12,427 nt of DNA. Source: Phoronis pallida. Taxonomy: Eukaryota > Phoronida > Phoronidae. Numbering within the stretch: the first letter of the stretch is position 1; each line of letters starts with the position of its first letter. Positions 9,401 through 12,427 of the stretch are shown here, piece by piece. The position numbers and the translations under genes are program-made. The stretch spans positions 1 to 12,427 of the forward strand of contig JAOXYC010188023.1 of NCBI GenBank assembly GCA_028565715.1, in the 5' to 3' direction. The notes beneath the pieces were generated by a model. The model was not told where the DNA came from, ran no database searches, and saw only the letters and a program-made list of their open reading frames with translations.

Positions 9401-12011
9401 CCTCCTCCTCATCATCATCATCAGTGGTGGTATCTTCACACAGCTTCTTAGACGGTTTACGCACACGACCAGACTTTGTTGTGATAACTGGCTTGGACTT
9501 TTTTTCTTCACCATCACTGAGTAGCCCTGACCGGGACTTGTACCTACACCACAATTCACAACATTGAGCAAAGGTTAAAAGGTGTTTTTGTGTAATGGGC
9601 CCAGCCTTGAGGCCTCAGCACGTCTTGTACATCATGTATAAGACCACCTGCAAACTTTTTTTTTTTTAAAGGTTAAAAATTTATTTCAAGTTCACTGTAA
9701 TGTTAGAGGGTTGATGCTTATTTGTTCATTATCAAAACATATTAAAGAAATCAAACCAGACAAAAGTCTCCTATTTATTTCCACTCTGTAGCCGGTAGTA
9801 TTGAAAATGAGAATGATATAACTCACCTAGCCCTCTGCTTGTCATTCATTGAGCTCCACTCTTGTTGCAGGAATGATTCTAAGTCTTCTTCAGATATATC
9901 AGGATGGTCTCCTTTCACTTGGTCTCGACGTTTCTGACAGAACACACTGAATGAACATCTCGACGAATCAACAGCCTTCTTTGGCGAATGCTTTGGAGCG
10001 ATTGGTGTCTTTTTTGTTGGCGTCGCCCCATCATCACTTTCCTGAGGTTGTTTACGTTTCCTACCACGTTTTTTAGGAGTTGCCTTTTCTTCGCTTTTAT
10101 CCTGGCCAGCGGCAGCTTCAGATTTCTTGCCTTTAGGCAACTGATATTGAAATGTATATAAATGTTTTCTCTCCATTCTAGTCAATTTCTTGGCTCCCTC
10201 CGCTTCCTGAACTGCAAATTCCCAAGCATCTCTACGGCGAGAACTTACTTCGAAGTTTTGTGCCGTTTTTGCTCGCTCAGATTTAGTCTTGCATTTAGCC
10301 AGTATCTCTTGTATTGTTGTCTGAAACTCTTCGTGACCTTTGAACTCTATAGTCGATGGCTCTGACACCCAGCCACGTTCTGGTGCCTCTCCAAAGAACT
10401 GCATATGAAACATGTTGGTGTGACCTGTAAAAGACGGGGACGTTTTTATGTGAGTTGTAACAAAACTCAGGGGTTTCAATAAAGAGACTTCAATCGTTGC
10501 GAAGCTTGATTATAATTAATTATAAATCTGGTCAAGCAACTTATTTGATCACATCACGTGACCTAGTAATTTCCTCAACTTAGGAAAATGATTTTTGAAA
10601 AATGTTTTATGGCACGACTGGGGCTCGAACCCAGGACCTTAGGATTGCTAGACCGATACTCTGCCACTGAGCTACATTCTTCAAAAATCATTTTCCTCAG
10701 TTGAGGAAATTACTAGGTCACGTGATGTGATCAAATAAGTTGCTTGAATGATCAGATTTATAATTAATTATAAAACTCAGGGGGTTAACAAAGCTATTTT
10801 TGTTTGCAAGTAAATGCGACAACCTTTCACAAACCCATTTCGAGTTGGCTTAAACGAAAGTGCGATCTTTTGTCAAGCACGCAAGTTTAATTAATTAGTC
10901 TTGACCATGAAAATAGTTGGTTATTCAAAGGCCAATGGGTGATTTCTGGCACGTTTAGTGGAAATTGTGCGTGGCAATTGGGGACAGAAGGGTCAACAAA
11001 TACGAGAAATTCCATTTAATAATGGAATTTATAACCGTAACTTAAGTTTTACTTTAACTGTGGGGGAGGCGCGGTGACGCAGTGGTTAAGGTGTTTGCAT
11101 TTCTCTACCTCGTTTTCAAACGTTTCTTTCTCCCCCACGCTAGTTGCCAGTGCCTTCAATGTGTTAATTTTGGCTCATTACCCGAAAATGAACGGAAGAA
11201 GAAACTAACCTTTCAGCTTGGTGTATATACTCAGTATTGGATCATAAGATACCATGCAGGGCCACCACGGGTGCCCGGAGACCTTACCCCACACCATGTC
11301 ACCCACAAGCCACTTGGTTCCAGGGACTTCAGCCTGCTGGGTGGGGGGTGCAGCAGCCGGGACAGACTTGTCTGAATCTTTGCCAGCTTTTGGTTTCCTT
11401 CCAACTGTAATTAATCACAGAATGAACACATGGAAATAGAGGATAATTAACTAGTTTCATTGGATAATAAATTTCTCAAAATGAGTCAGGATTTTGAAGA
11501 GTTTTGAGAAATTTATTATTCAATGACGACAAGTTTATTGTTCTTTTTCTCACATGAAACACTGACAACGCGTTGTCGAAGAAAAAAACGAGTCGCGTAT
11601 GAATACAGTGATCCGTCAGAGTTATTTTCGATAATACTTTTGAGATTGAACTTATCATGTGAGAAATTCAAGTAATAAAAATAATTTTTCATTATTTTCG
11701 AAATCTTTGTAACACATCTTGATGTGTATTTTAAGCAGACTCCTGGCTTAGATCTCTTTTACTTTTTAACAAATCAAGCTTAATTACAATCGGTCTCAAA
11801 TGCTTTAATGATCAGTATCTTTTCTTTACATTCTTGCCAGAGAATATTGCGTTTAGTCAACAAAATATGTAAAACTCAAAAGTAATAAATTGTTAATTTA
11901 TCATTATTTTACCTTTCTTTGGAGCTGGTTTGGATTTTTCAGATGTTTCCTTGTTAGAGGTTGCATCAGATTCAGTTGGTTTTCCTTCCTCATGAAACAC
12001 TTCTGTCTCAC
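284..12011 (-). CDS. NSD2: NSD-family histone H3K36 methyltransferase (NSD2-like), multi-exon, partial at both ends
   Basis: Nuclear chromatin enzyme; the family transfers methyl groups from S-adenosylmethionine to histone H3 lysine 36, mainly mono- and dimethylation. Eighteen exons join in phase on the minus strand: 11913-12011, 11210-11404, 9827-10424, 9357-9543, 8787-8861, 8246-8332, 7754-7979, 7120-7323, 6443-6622, 5650-5806, 5098-5226, 4135-4214, 3680-3792, 3053-3322, 2170-2291, 1638-1774, 920-1026, 284-491. Approximate domains in assembled residues: PWWP1 64-130, HMG-like 251-300, PHD1 444-486, PHD2 493-540, PHD3 542-600, PHD4 609-655, PWWP2 660-720, AWS 797-843, SET 844-965, post-SET 972-988, PHD5 from 1024. 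The order PWWP-HMG-PHD-PWWP-AWS-SET-PHD is that of NSD2; among human paralogs only NSD2 has the HMG segment. Start codon, promoter, stop codon and the rest of PHD5/C5HCH are outside the window. Skipped or alternative exons of matching phase cannot be excluded. Two SET-core substitutions are odd (see findings). Family assignment is very secure; the NSD2 symbol rather than a pre-duplication NSD is less so. Confidence 0.95.
492..919. other. Intron, 428 bp
   Basis: Lies between the post-SET and PHD5 exons. I see no conserved coding segment, RNA gene or clear repeat. The minus-strand open frame at 607-843 has no recognisable content and no place in the phased gene model. Confidence 0.8.
920..1026 (-). 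CDS. NSD2: NSD exon q: end of SET and post-SET
   Basis: Residues 954-988: [14 protein letters not shown] contains the catalytic-pocket Tyr960, and CHCGAPNC (Cys 972, 974, 979) is the CxCx4C post-SET zinc site, followed by SGFLGVRPK. All three zinc ligands are present. Acceptor ATTGCAG, donor CTAAG|GTGAGT, phase 0 out. Confidence 0.96.
1027..1637. other. Intron, 611 bp
   Basis: Separates the NHxC exon from the post-SET exon. AT-rich, no long open frame, no clear inverted or tandem repeat found by eye. Confidence 0.8.
1638..1774 (-). CDS. NSD2: NSD exon p: SET domain, catalytic NHxC motif
   Basis: Residues 908-952: [44 protein letters not shown]. The SAM/zinc motif N922-H923-C924-C925 is intact. 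The fourth residue after the zinc-ligand Cys is Leu929 where human NSD proteins have Cys, and GNY is GNW917. Acceptor TTTGCAG, donor GCTG|GTTAGT. Confidence 0.96.
1775..2169. other. Intron, 395 bp
   Basis: Splits the SET domain between DKN and IIDAG. Nothing beyond splice signals is recognised. Confidence 0.8.
2170..2291 (-). CDS. NSD2: NSD exon o: SET domain, first half
   Basis: Residues 867-906: [20 protein letters not shown], then [18 protein letters not shown]. It keeps the AHEND-FYMLTID block of NSD2, including the Glu whose change to Lys in human NSD2 activates the enzyme in cancer. EYCGE replaces EYVGE. The last two bases CT join C of the next exon to give Leu where human NSDs have Arg. 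Acceptor TTCTAG, donor ATCT|GTAAGT. Confidence 0.96.
2429..2558. repeat. Foldback element, 52-bp arms
   Basis: Left arm 2429-2480 and right arm 2507-2558 are inverted copies (GTTTGAATATGAGGTGAGG outermost, GGATGAAGTAT innermost), with only a few mismatches, around a 26-bp loop. Weaker similarity extends a little outward on both sides. Non-coding; probable MITE. Confidence 0.88.
2664..2718. repeat. Small inverted repeat
   Basis: CATCATTCAATA at 2664-2675 is repeated inverted at 2707-2718. Between them lie GTGATCAC (2680-2687) and an E-box CACGTG (2685-2690). It may be the remains of another foldback; function unknown. Confidence 0.55.
3053..3322 (-). CDS. NSD2: NSD exon n: AWS domain and start of SET
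   Basis: Ninety codons, phase 0-0, residues 777-866. The zinc-binding AWS domain reads [46 protein letters not shown] with its cysteines in place. The SET domain starts at RGWGL; the GWG at 855-857 is part of the SAM-binding site. Acceptor TTGCAG, donor AAAAAG|GTAAAA. Exonic bases 3293-3322 plus the acceptor and upstream intron are duplicated at about 3399-3450. Confidence 0.96.
3286..3497. repeat. Tandem duplication of about 105 bp spanning the AWS exon acceptor
   Basis: Copy A, about 3286-3385, covers the first ~37 exon bases, the acceptor and intron. Copy B, about 3392-3497, repeats it in the same orientation, including GGACAACATTGCCGAAGGGG and TAAATAAATAACATTG. The best-preserved ~58 bp differ at only a few places; divergence is higher towards the intron end. 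Copy B keeps a complete TTGCAG acceptor. Confidence 0.88.
3680..3792 (-). CDS. NSD2: NSD exon m: helical linker between PWWP2 and AWS
   Basis: Residues 740-776: [20 protein letters not shown], then [12 protein letters not shown]. It matches the charged helix and the KPPPYKHIKV-type stretch of human NSDs. Acceptor CCAACAG, donor TTAAG|GTAAAA, phase 0 out. The following intron holds a duplicated acceptor. Confidence 0.92.
3793..4134. other. Intron, 342 bp, with weak palindrome
   Basis: Holds a direct repeat of TTGCATTTATGA (3911 and 3944 regions) and an imperfect inverted repeat at about 3976-4052 (TTGGATCGAAAA against TTTTTTGATCCAA). No coding segment. Confidence 0.65.
4135..4214 (-). CDS. 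NSD2: NSD exon l: end of PWWP2
   Basis: Residues 713-738, [14 protein letters not shown]... to GIAKVFRL. It corresponds to human NSD2 VFPYMEGDRGS..., ending in the helix after PWWP2. Acceptor TTCCAG, donor CTAG|GTGAGT. Phase 1 nt in and 1 nt out, as required by its neighbours. Confidence 0.9.
4680..4761. repeat. Perfect 17-bp inverted repeat
   Basis: GTGATAAATATTGAAAA at 4680-4696 recurs inverted at 4745-4761, with a 48-bp loop. Probably the ends or core of another small foldback; unclassified. Confidence 0.7.
4822..4968. repeat. Near-perfect 73-bp hairpin
   Basis: Left arm 4822-4894 and right arm 4896-4968 are inverted copies with a single mismatch over 73 bp and a 1-nt loop. Any transcript through it would form a long, almost uninterrupted double strand. 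No open frame. It could be a young foldback/MITE or a small-RNA hairpin; the sequence alone does not decide. Confidence 0.93.
5098..5226 (-). CDS. NSD2: NSD exon k: PWWP2 core
   Basis: Residues 670-711: [17 protein letters not shown], then [20 protein letters not shown], the second PWWP domain, which follows PHD4 directly in all NSD proteins. The final Arg is split (AG|G). Acceptor TATTGCAG, donor CCAG|GTATGA. The downstream 883-bp intron contains the 73-bp hairpin. Confidence 0.95.
5227..5649. other. Intron, 423 bp
   Basis: Interrupts PWWP2 inside the Arg codon before WWP. AT-rich; nothing else recognised. Confidence 0.8.
5650..5806 (-). CDS. NSD2: NSD exon j: rest of PHD4 and start of PWWP2
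   Basis: Residues 618-668: [18 protein letters not shown], then [18 protein letters not shown] completes PHD4, and [10 protein letters not shown] opens PWWP2. The Arg before the WWP core is split across the intron (AG|A). Acceptor CTCCTACAG, donor ACAG|GTTATT; the donor is weak at +4 to +6. Strong identity with NSD2 throughout. Confidence 0.95.
6151..6385. repeat. Foldback element, about 117-bp arms
   Basis: Left arm from 6151 and right arm to 6385 are imperfect inverted copies nearly touching at the centre (TTTATC/TGATAAAA near 6260-6275). Well-matched parts include GCAAATCAACTAGAAAT, AACTTACTTGCAT and TGAGTAAAAAATTCA. Rough identity is in the high 80s percent. No coding capacity. Confidence 0.88.
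6443..6622 (-). CDS. NSD2: NSD exon i: rest of PHD3 and start of PHD4
   Basis: Residues 558-616: [18 protein letters not shown], the IVCSKHF ligand pair, then [17 protein letters not shown] opening PHD4. All expected Cys/His ligands are present. The HAHVNV-WCF linker is a hallmark of NSD1/2/3. Acceptor GTTGTAG, donor AAAG|GTGAGA. A 235-bp foldback element ends about 58 bp into the downstream intron. Confidence 0.95.
6623..7119. other. Intron, 497 bp
   Basis: Splits PHD3. It has a short imperfect direct repeat (GATATCAGTCCA and GATATCAGCCCA near 6850-6885). No exon or structured element is supported; the long minus frame here is intron read-through of the PHD2 exon. Confidence 0.75.
7120..7323 (-). 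CDS. NSD2: NSD exon h: PHD2 and start of PHD3
   Basis: Residues 490-556. [29 protein letters not shown] and LYCPLHMC form PHD2, nearly identical in wording to human NSD2 (CGKFYHEAC). [16 protein letters not shown] starts PHD3. PHD fingers 1-3 help place NSD proteins on chromatin. Acceptor TTTCAG, donor AAAG|GTGGGT, whose weak +4/+5 positions are the only unusual splice feature here. Confidence 0.95.
7324..7753. other. Intron, 430 bp
   Basis: Between PHD1 and PHD2 exons. No RNA gene, repeat or coding segment recognised. Plus-strand open frames here have no domain text and start inside the PHD2 exon antisense. Confidence 0.8.
7754..7979 (-). CDS. NSD2: NSD exon g: PHD1 zinc finger
   Basis: Residues 414-488. 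After a lysine-rich start it encodes ENVCQICEQ (Cys 444 and 447), then [13 protein letters not shown] and FKCDECQTG, which is the C4HC3 PHD1 finger of NSD proteins (human NSD2 has VCQLCE ... FHLACLGL). Between the first Cys pair and CEGQC the residues AIFADPQQ differ from the usual glycine/leucine text but spacing is kept. Acceptor TTTTTTTCAG, donor ACAG|GTAAGC. The last Gly codon is split with the next exon. Confidence 0.95.
8246..8332 (-). CDS. NSD2: NSD exon f: small linker exon before PHD1
   Basis: Twenty-nine codons, phase 0-0, residues 385-413. It starts [20 protein letters not shown] and is acidic afterwards. Basic KRGRK may serve as a nuclear localisation signal or DNA contact. Acceptor TGTCACAG, donor ACCAAG|GTAAGG. 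Like the preceding exon it is symmetric and could be a cassette exon. No domain is present. Confidence 0.78.
8333..8786. other. Intron, 454 bp
   Basis: Between two linker exons. A short imperfect inverted motif (TAAGCACC near 8463 and GGTGCTT near 8500) is the only structure seen. No coding content supported. Confidence 0.7.
8787..8861 (-). CDS. NSD2: NSD exon e: small linker exon
   Basis: Twenty-five codons, phase 0 at both ends, residues 360-384 ([17 protein letters not shown]...). Acceptor CGTTTTAG, donor CCAAAG|GTATGC. Lysine/serine-rich start, then acidic; no recognisable domain. Because it is a symmetric phase-0 exon it could be skipped without changing the frame. Support is a clean open frame between good splice signals at the right place for the NSD linker, so it is less certain than the domain exons. 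Confidence 0.75.
9025..9344. mobile_element. hAT-like non-autonomous element (MITE), 320 bp
   Basis: Terminal inverted repeats TAGGGGTGAAACGGTTCA (9025-9042) and its inverted copy ending at 9344 match at 17 of 18 positions. Flanking 8-mers TATACTAC (9017-9024) and TTTGCTAC (9345-9352) agree at 6 of 8, as expected of an aged 8-bp hAT target duplication. Subterminal repeats of GGTTCGGTTC type follow the left end. TAGGGGTG-type ends with GGTTCGG repeats are known in animal hAT elements. There is no transposase. Confidence 0.85.
9357..9543 (-). CDS. NSD2: NSD exon d: end of HMG-like segment, acidic tract, basic motif
   Basis: Residues 298-359. It starts YKSRSG, continuing the HMG-like KQRARY motif, then gives a basic RVRKPSKK stretch, an uninterrupted acidic run of four Asp and eight Glu, and a KKKQR basic tail. 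This is the disordered linker between HMG and PHD regions in NSD2. The acidic run comes from a pure trinucleotide repeat (9387-9422), so length variation is likely. The donor CAGAGG|GTATGT overlaps the target duplication of a hAT-like element in its intron positions +5 and +6. Confidence 0.9.
9387..9422. repeat. Coding trinucleotide microsatellite
   Basis: Eight CTC then four ATC units on the plus strand, read on the minus strand as four GAT and eight GAG codons, giving the Asp4-Glu8 tract of exon d. Perfect codon uniformity indicates recent slippage. Confidence 0.95.
9827..10424 (-). CDS. NSD2: NSD exon c: C-terminal half of PWWP1, basic linker, HMG-box-like segment
   Basis: The longest visible exon, 198 full codons (residues 99-296). 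It opens with [19 protein letters not shown], the second half of PWWP1; the FFG-APER-W pattern is diagnostic of NSD proteins. A helical, charged stretch follows. Next is a likely nuclear localisation signal, KKRGRKRK at about 215-222, and several TPKK/SPKK motifs of a DNA-binding or phosphorylation type. Residues 251-296 ([12 protein letters not shown] ... [14 protein letters not shown]) match the shortened HMG box of NSD2 and end at a split Arg codon completed in the next exon. Acceptor TTTTACAG, donor AG|GTGAGT. Confidence 0.95.
10511..10772. mobile_element. Foldback element with a tRNA-derived loop
   Basis: Left arm 10511-10605 and right arm 10674-10772 are inverted copies, almost identical apart from a short gap and a few substitutions. 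They include TATAATTAATTATAAATCTG, TTGATCACATCACGTGACC and AAAATGATTTTTGAA. The loop is the body of a tRNA-like sequence. A 15-bp direct repeat (14 of 15 matching) lies at 10462-10476 and 10772-10786. No open frame. Class unknown. Confidence 0.92.
10610..10681 (-). tRNA. tRNA-like sequence / tRNA pseudogene, anticodon AGC by position
   Basis: On the minus strand the A box (TAGCTCAGTGG) and B box (GGTTCGAGCCC) are intact. The D stem GCTC/GAGT and T stem CTGGG/CCCAG pair, and the variable loop is 5 nt. Loop CTAGCAA gives anticodon AGC (Ala), but the anticodon stem has two mismatches. The 3' acceptor strand TCGTGCC should pair with GGCACGA; instead positions 1-7 are AAGAATG, which is foldback-arm sequence. 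It is therefore not a functional tRNA. A T5 Pol III terminator lies at 10598-10602. Confidence 0.8.
11007..11030. repeat. Short perfect hairpin
   Basis: AAATTCCATT (11007-11016) and its inverted copy (11021-11030) around TAAT. No run of T follows that would suggest a terminator. Significance unknown. Confidence 0.6.
11060..11150 (+). repeat. Degenerate tRNA-related (SINE-head-like) sequence
   Basis: GGCGCGGTGACGCAGTGGTT fits a Leu/Ser-type tRNA 5' half with an A box (TGACGCAGTGG). GTTTTCAAACG about 35 bp further resembles a decayed B box. GTGGGGGAG (11060-11068) and CTCCCCCAC (11130-11138) form a perfect 9-bp inverted pair around it. A tRNA-derived SINE head is the best guess; tail and target duplication were not found. 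Confidence 0.5.
11210..11404 (-). CDS. NSD2: NSD exon b: N-terminal half of PWWP1
   Basis: Encodes residues 34-97 and contains [19 protein letters not shown], the start of a PWWP chromatin-reader domain. The PWWP core itself is P78-P81. In NSD proteins this domain binds nucleosomal DNA and methylated H3K36. It ends YTKLK just before the donor AAAG|GTTAGT, where human NSD2 continues with KLKGQ. A basic, proline/alanine-rich linker (GRKPKAGK) precedes the domain. Acceptor is ATTACAG. A degenerate tRNA-related sequence lies in the downstream intron about 70 bp from the donor. Confidence 0.95.
11405..11912. other. Intron, 508 bp, with inverted repeats
   Basis: Contains the 24-bp inverted repeat at 11458-11525, an 11-bp pair (TTCTCACATGA at 11547-11557 with its inverse at 11655-11665), and a 14-bp palindrome GACAACGCGTTGTC at 11564-11577. 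No coding content; the minus frame at 11476-11658 has no recognisable text. Confidence 0.75.
11458..11525. repeat. Inverted repeat, 24-bp arms
   Basis: Left arm 11458-11481 and right arm 11502-11525 differ at one base (CATTGGATAATAAATTTCTC against CATTGAATAATAAATTTCTC) around a 20-bp loop. Probable small foldback; unclassified. Confidence 0.85.
11913..12011 (-). CDS. NSD2: NSD exon a: acidic/lysine-rich linker before PWWP1
   Basis: Open frame of 32 codons plus split codons at both ends (2 nt in, 1 nt out), residues 1-32, with text such as EKSKPAPKK. It lies between a TTTTTTTAG acceptor and an AAAG|GTAAAA donor. Phase fits the PWWP1 exon exactly. There is no domain; composition (E, K, S, T, P) fits the disordered N-terminal part of NSD proteins. 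It is the most upstream exon I can support. An earlier exon ending with one nucleotide of a split codon must exist outside the window. Confidence rests on phase and splice sites, not homology. Confidence 0.72.
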
Positions 12012-12427
12012 CTAAAAAAACAATTCAATTCTAAAATATGAATGATTTTCAAGTTATAAGAGATGTGATACTTTGTCCGTGTACACGTTTCAAGCAAAAT
12101 AAATCATTGAATTATGTTTTGGTCAGGAGTATTTGCAGTCTTCAATGTTTTCTGAAGTTTTAACTGTTTAAAAACACTGGAAGACAGAAAATCATTCTGA
12201 AATTGATTCTATCAAACTTTTTGCCAATCGTTCAACAGTACAGGGATTCATGCAGTTAACCTTCTGCTAAGCCTTCTTGCTACAGTTAGACTGAACTCCA
12301 GCCCCTTCGACTCAGGTCGAGGGACTGTATCTATCGCGGGGGGTCTTACTGAAAGTAGGGATTGAGTTACAATTGAGTTTAAGCGGAGTGACGTCATCAA
12401 CGAGACTCGCTTATCGCGCTGTTAGAA
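12012..12427. other. Intron or upstream sequence, cut by window edge
   Basis: No further NSD exon can be recognised. Includes a GC-richer stretch at about 12295-12427 with an imperfect palindrome (CCCCTTCGACTCAGGTCGAG), a TGACGTCA octamer, and the 20-mer at 12285-12304 shared with 2789-2808. It may be part of a repeat. Confidence 0.6.

Larger units (their letters stand above)
10425..11209. other. Intron, 785 bp, interrupting PWWP1
   Basis: Carries the tRNA-loop foldback, the small hairpin at 11007-11030 and the SINE-head-like sequence. No coding segment; PWWP1 joins in phase across it. Confidence 0.85.

Noticed and set aside
10610-10681. Functional tRNA-Ala gene
   Set aside because: The 7-bp acceptor stem cannot form and the anticodon stem has two mismatches, so it is called tRNA-derived only.
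11082-11439. Plus-strand open frames of 97 and 61 codons
   Set aside because: Antisense of the PWWP1 exon and the tRNA-related repeat.
1-12427. CRISPR array, bacterial operon, phage or defence system
   Set aside because: No regularly spaced repeats and no polycistronic layout; spliced eukaryotic gene structure throughout.

Overview
This is a stretch of an animal nuclear genome, most likely an invertebrate. All coding signal is on the minus strand and belongs to one gene split into many short exons by AT-rich GT-AG introns. I see 18 exons and 17 complete introns of about 270-880 bp. The reading phase matches at every junction. The gene runs off both ends of the window: the start codon and N-terminus lie beyond 12427, and the stop codon and C-terminus lie before position 1. 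About 3.17 kb of coding sequence is visible, giving 1057 assembled codons, numbered here from the first full codon of the most upstream visible exon.

The product is an NSD-family histone H3 lysine-36 methyltransferase. From the high-coordinate end the domain order is: acidic/basic linker, PWWP1, HMG-box-like segment, low-complexity linker with an acidic tract, PHD1-PHD4, PWWP2, AWS, SET, post-SET, and the first part of the C-terminal PHD (PHD5). The HMG-like segment and the wording of PHD1-4, PWWP2 and PHD5 are closest to vertebrate NSD2. An invertebrate gene may instead be the single ancestor of the NSD1/2/3 group. No second gene is supported on either strand.

Layout, low to high coordinates: 1-283 intron with an A-run and a foldback; 284-491 PHD5 exon; 920-1026 post-SET; 1638-2291 SET in two exons; 2292-3052 intron with a foldback; 3053-3322 AWS and start of SET; 3323-3679 intron with a duplicated copy of the AWS exon's acceptor; 3680-5226 three exons for PWWP2 and a helical linker; 5650-7979 four PHD exons; 8246-9543 three linker exons; 9827-11404 HMG-like segment and PWWP1; 11913-12011 linker exon.

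The unusual content is in the introns. Several unrelated foldback (inverted-repeat) elements each sit in a different intron. One carries a tRNA-derived sequence as its loop, and one is a 73-bp near-perfect hairpin with a 1-nt loop. A hAT-like miniature transposon has its target duplication inside a splice donor. In the protein, two residues that are usually invariant in the NSD SET core are changed. I found no bacterial-type system, CRISPR array or operon, and no sign of a wholly new multi-gene system.
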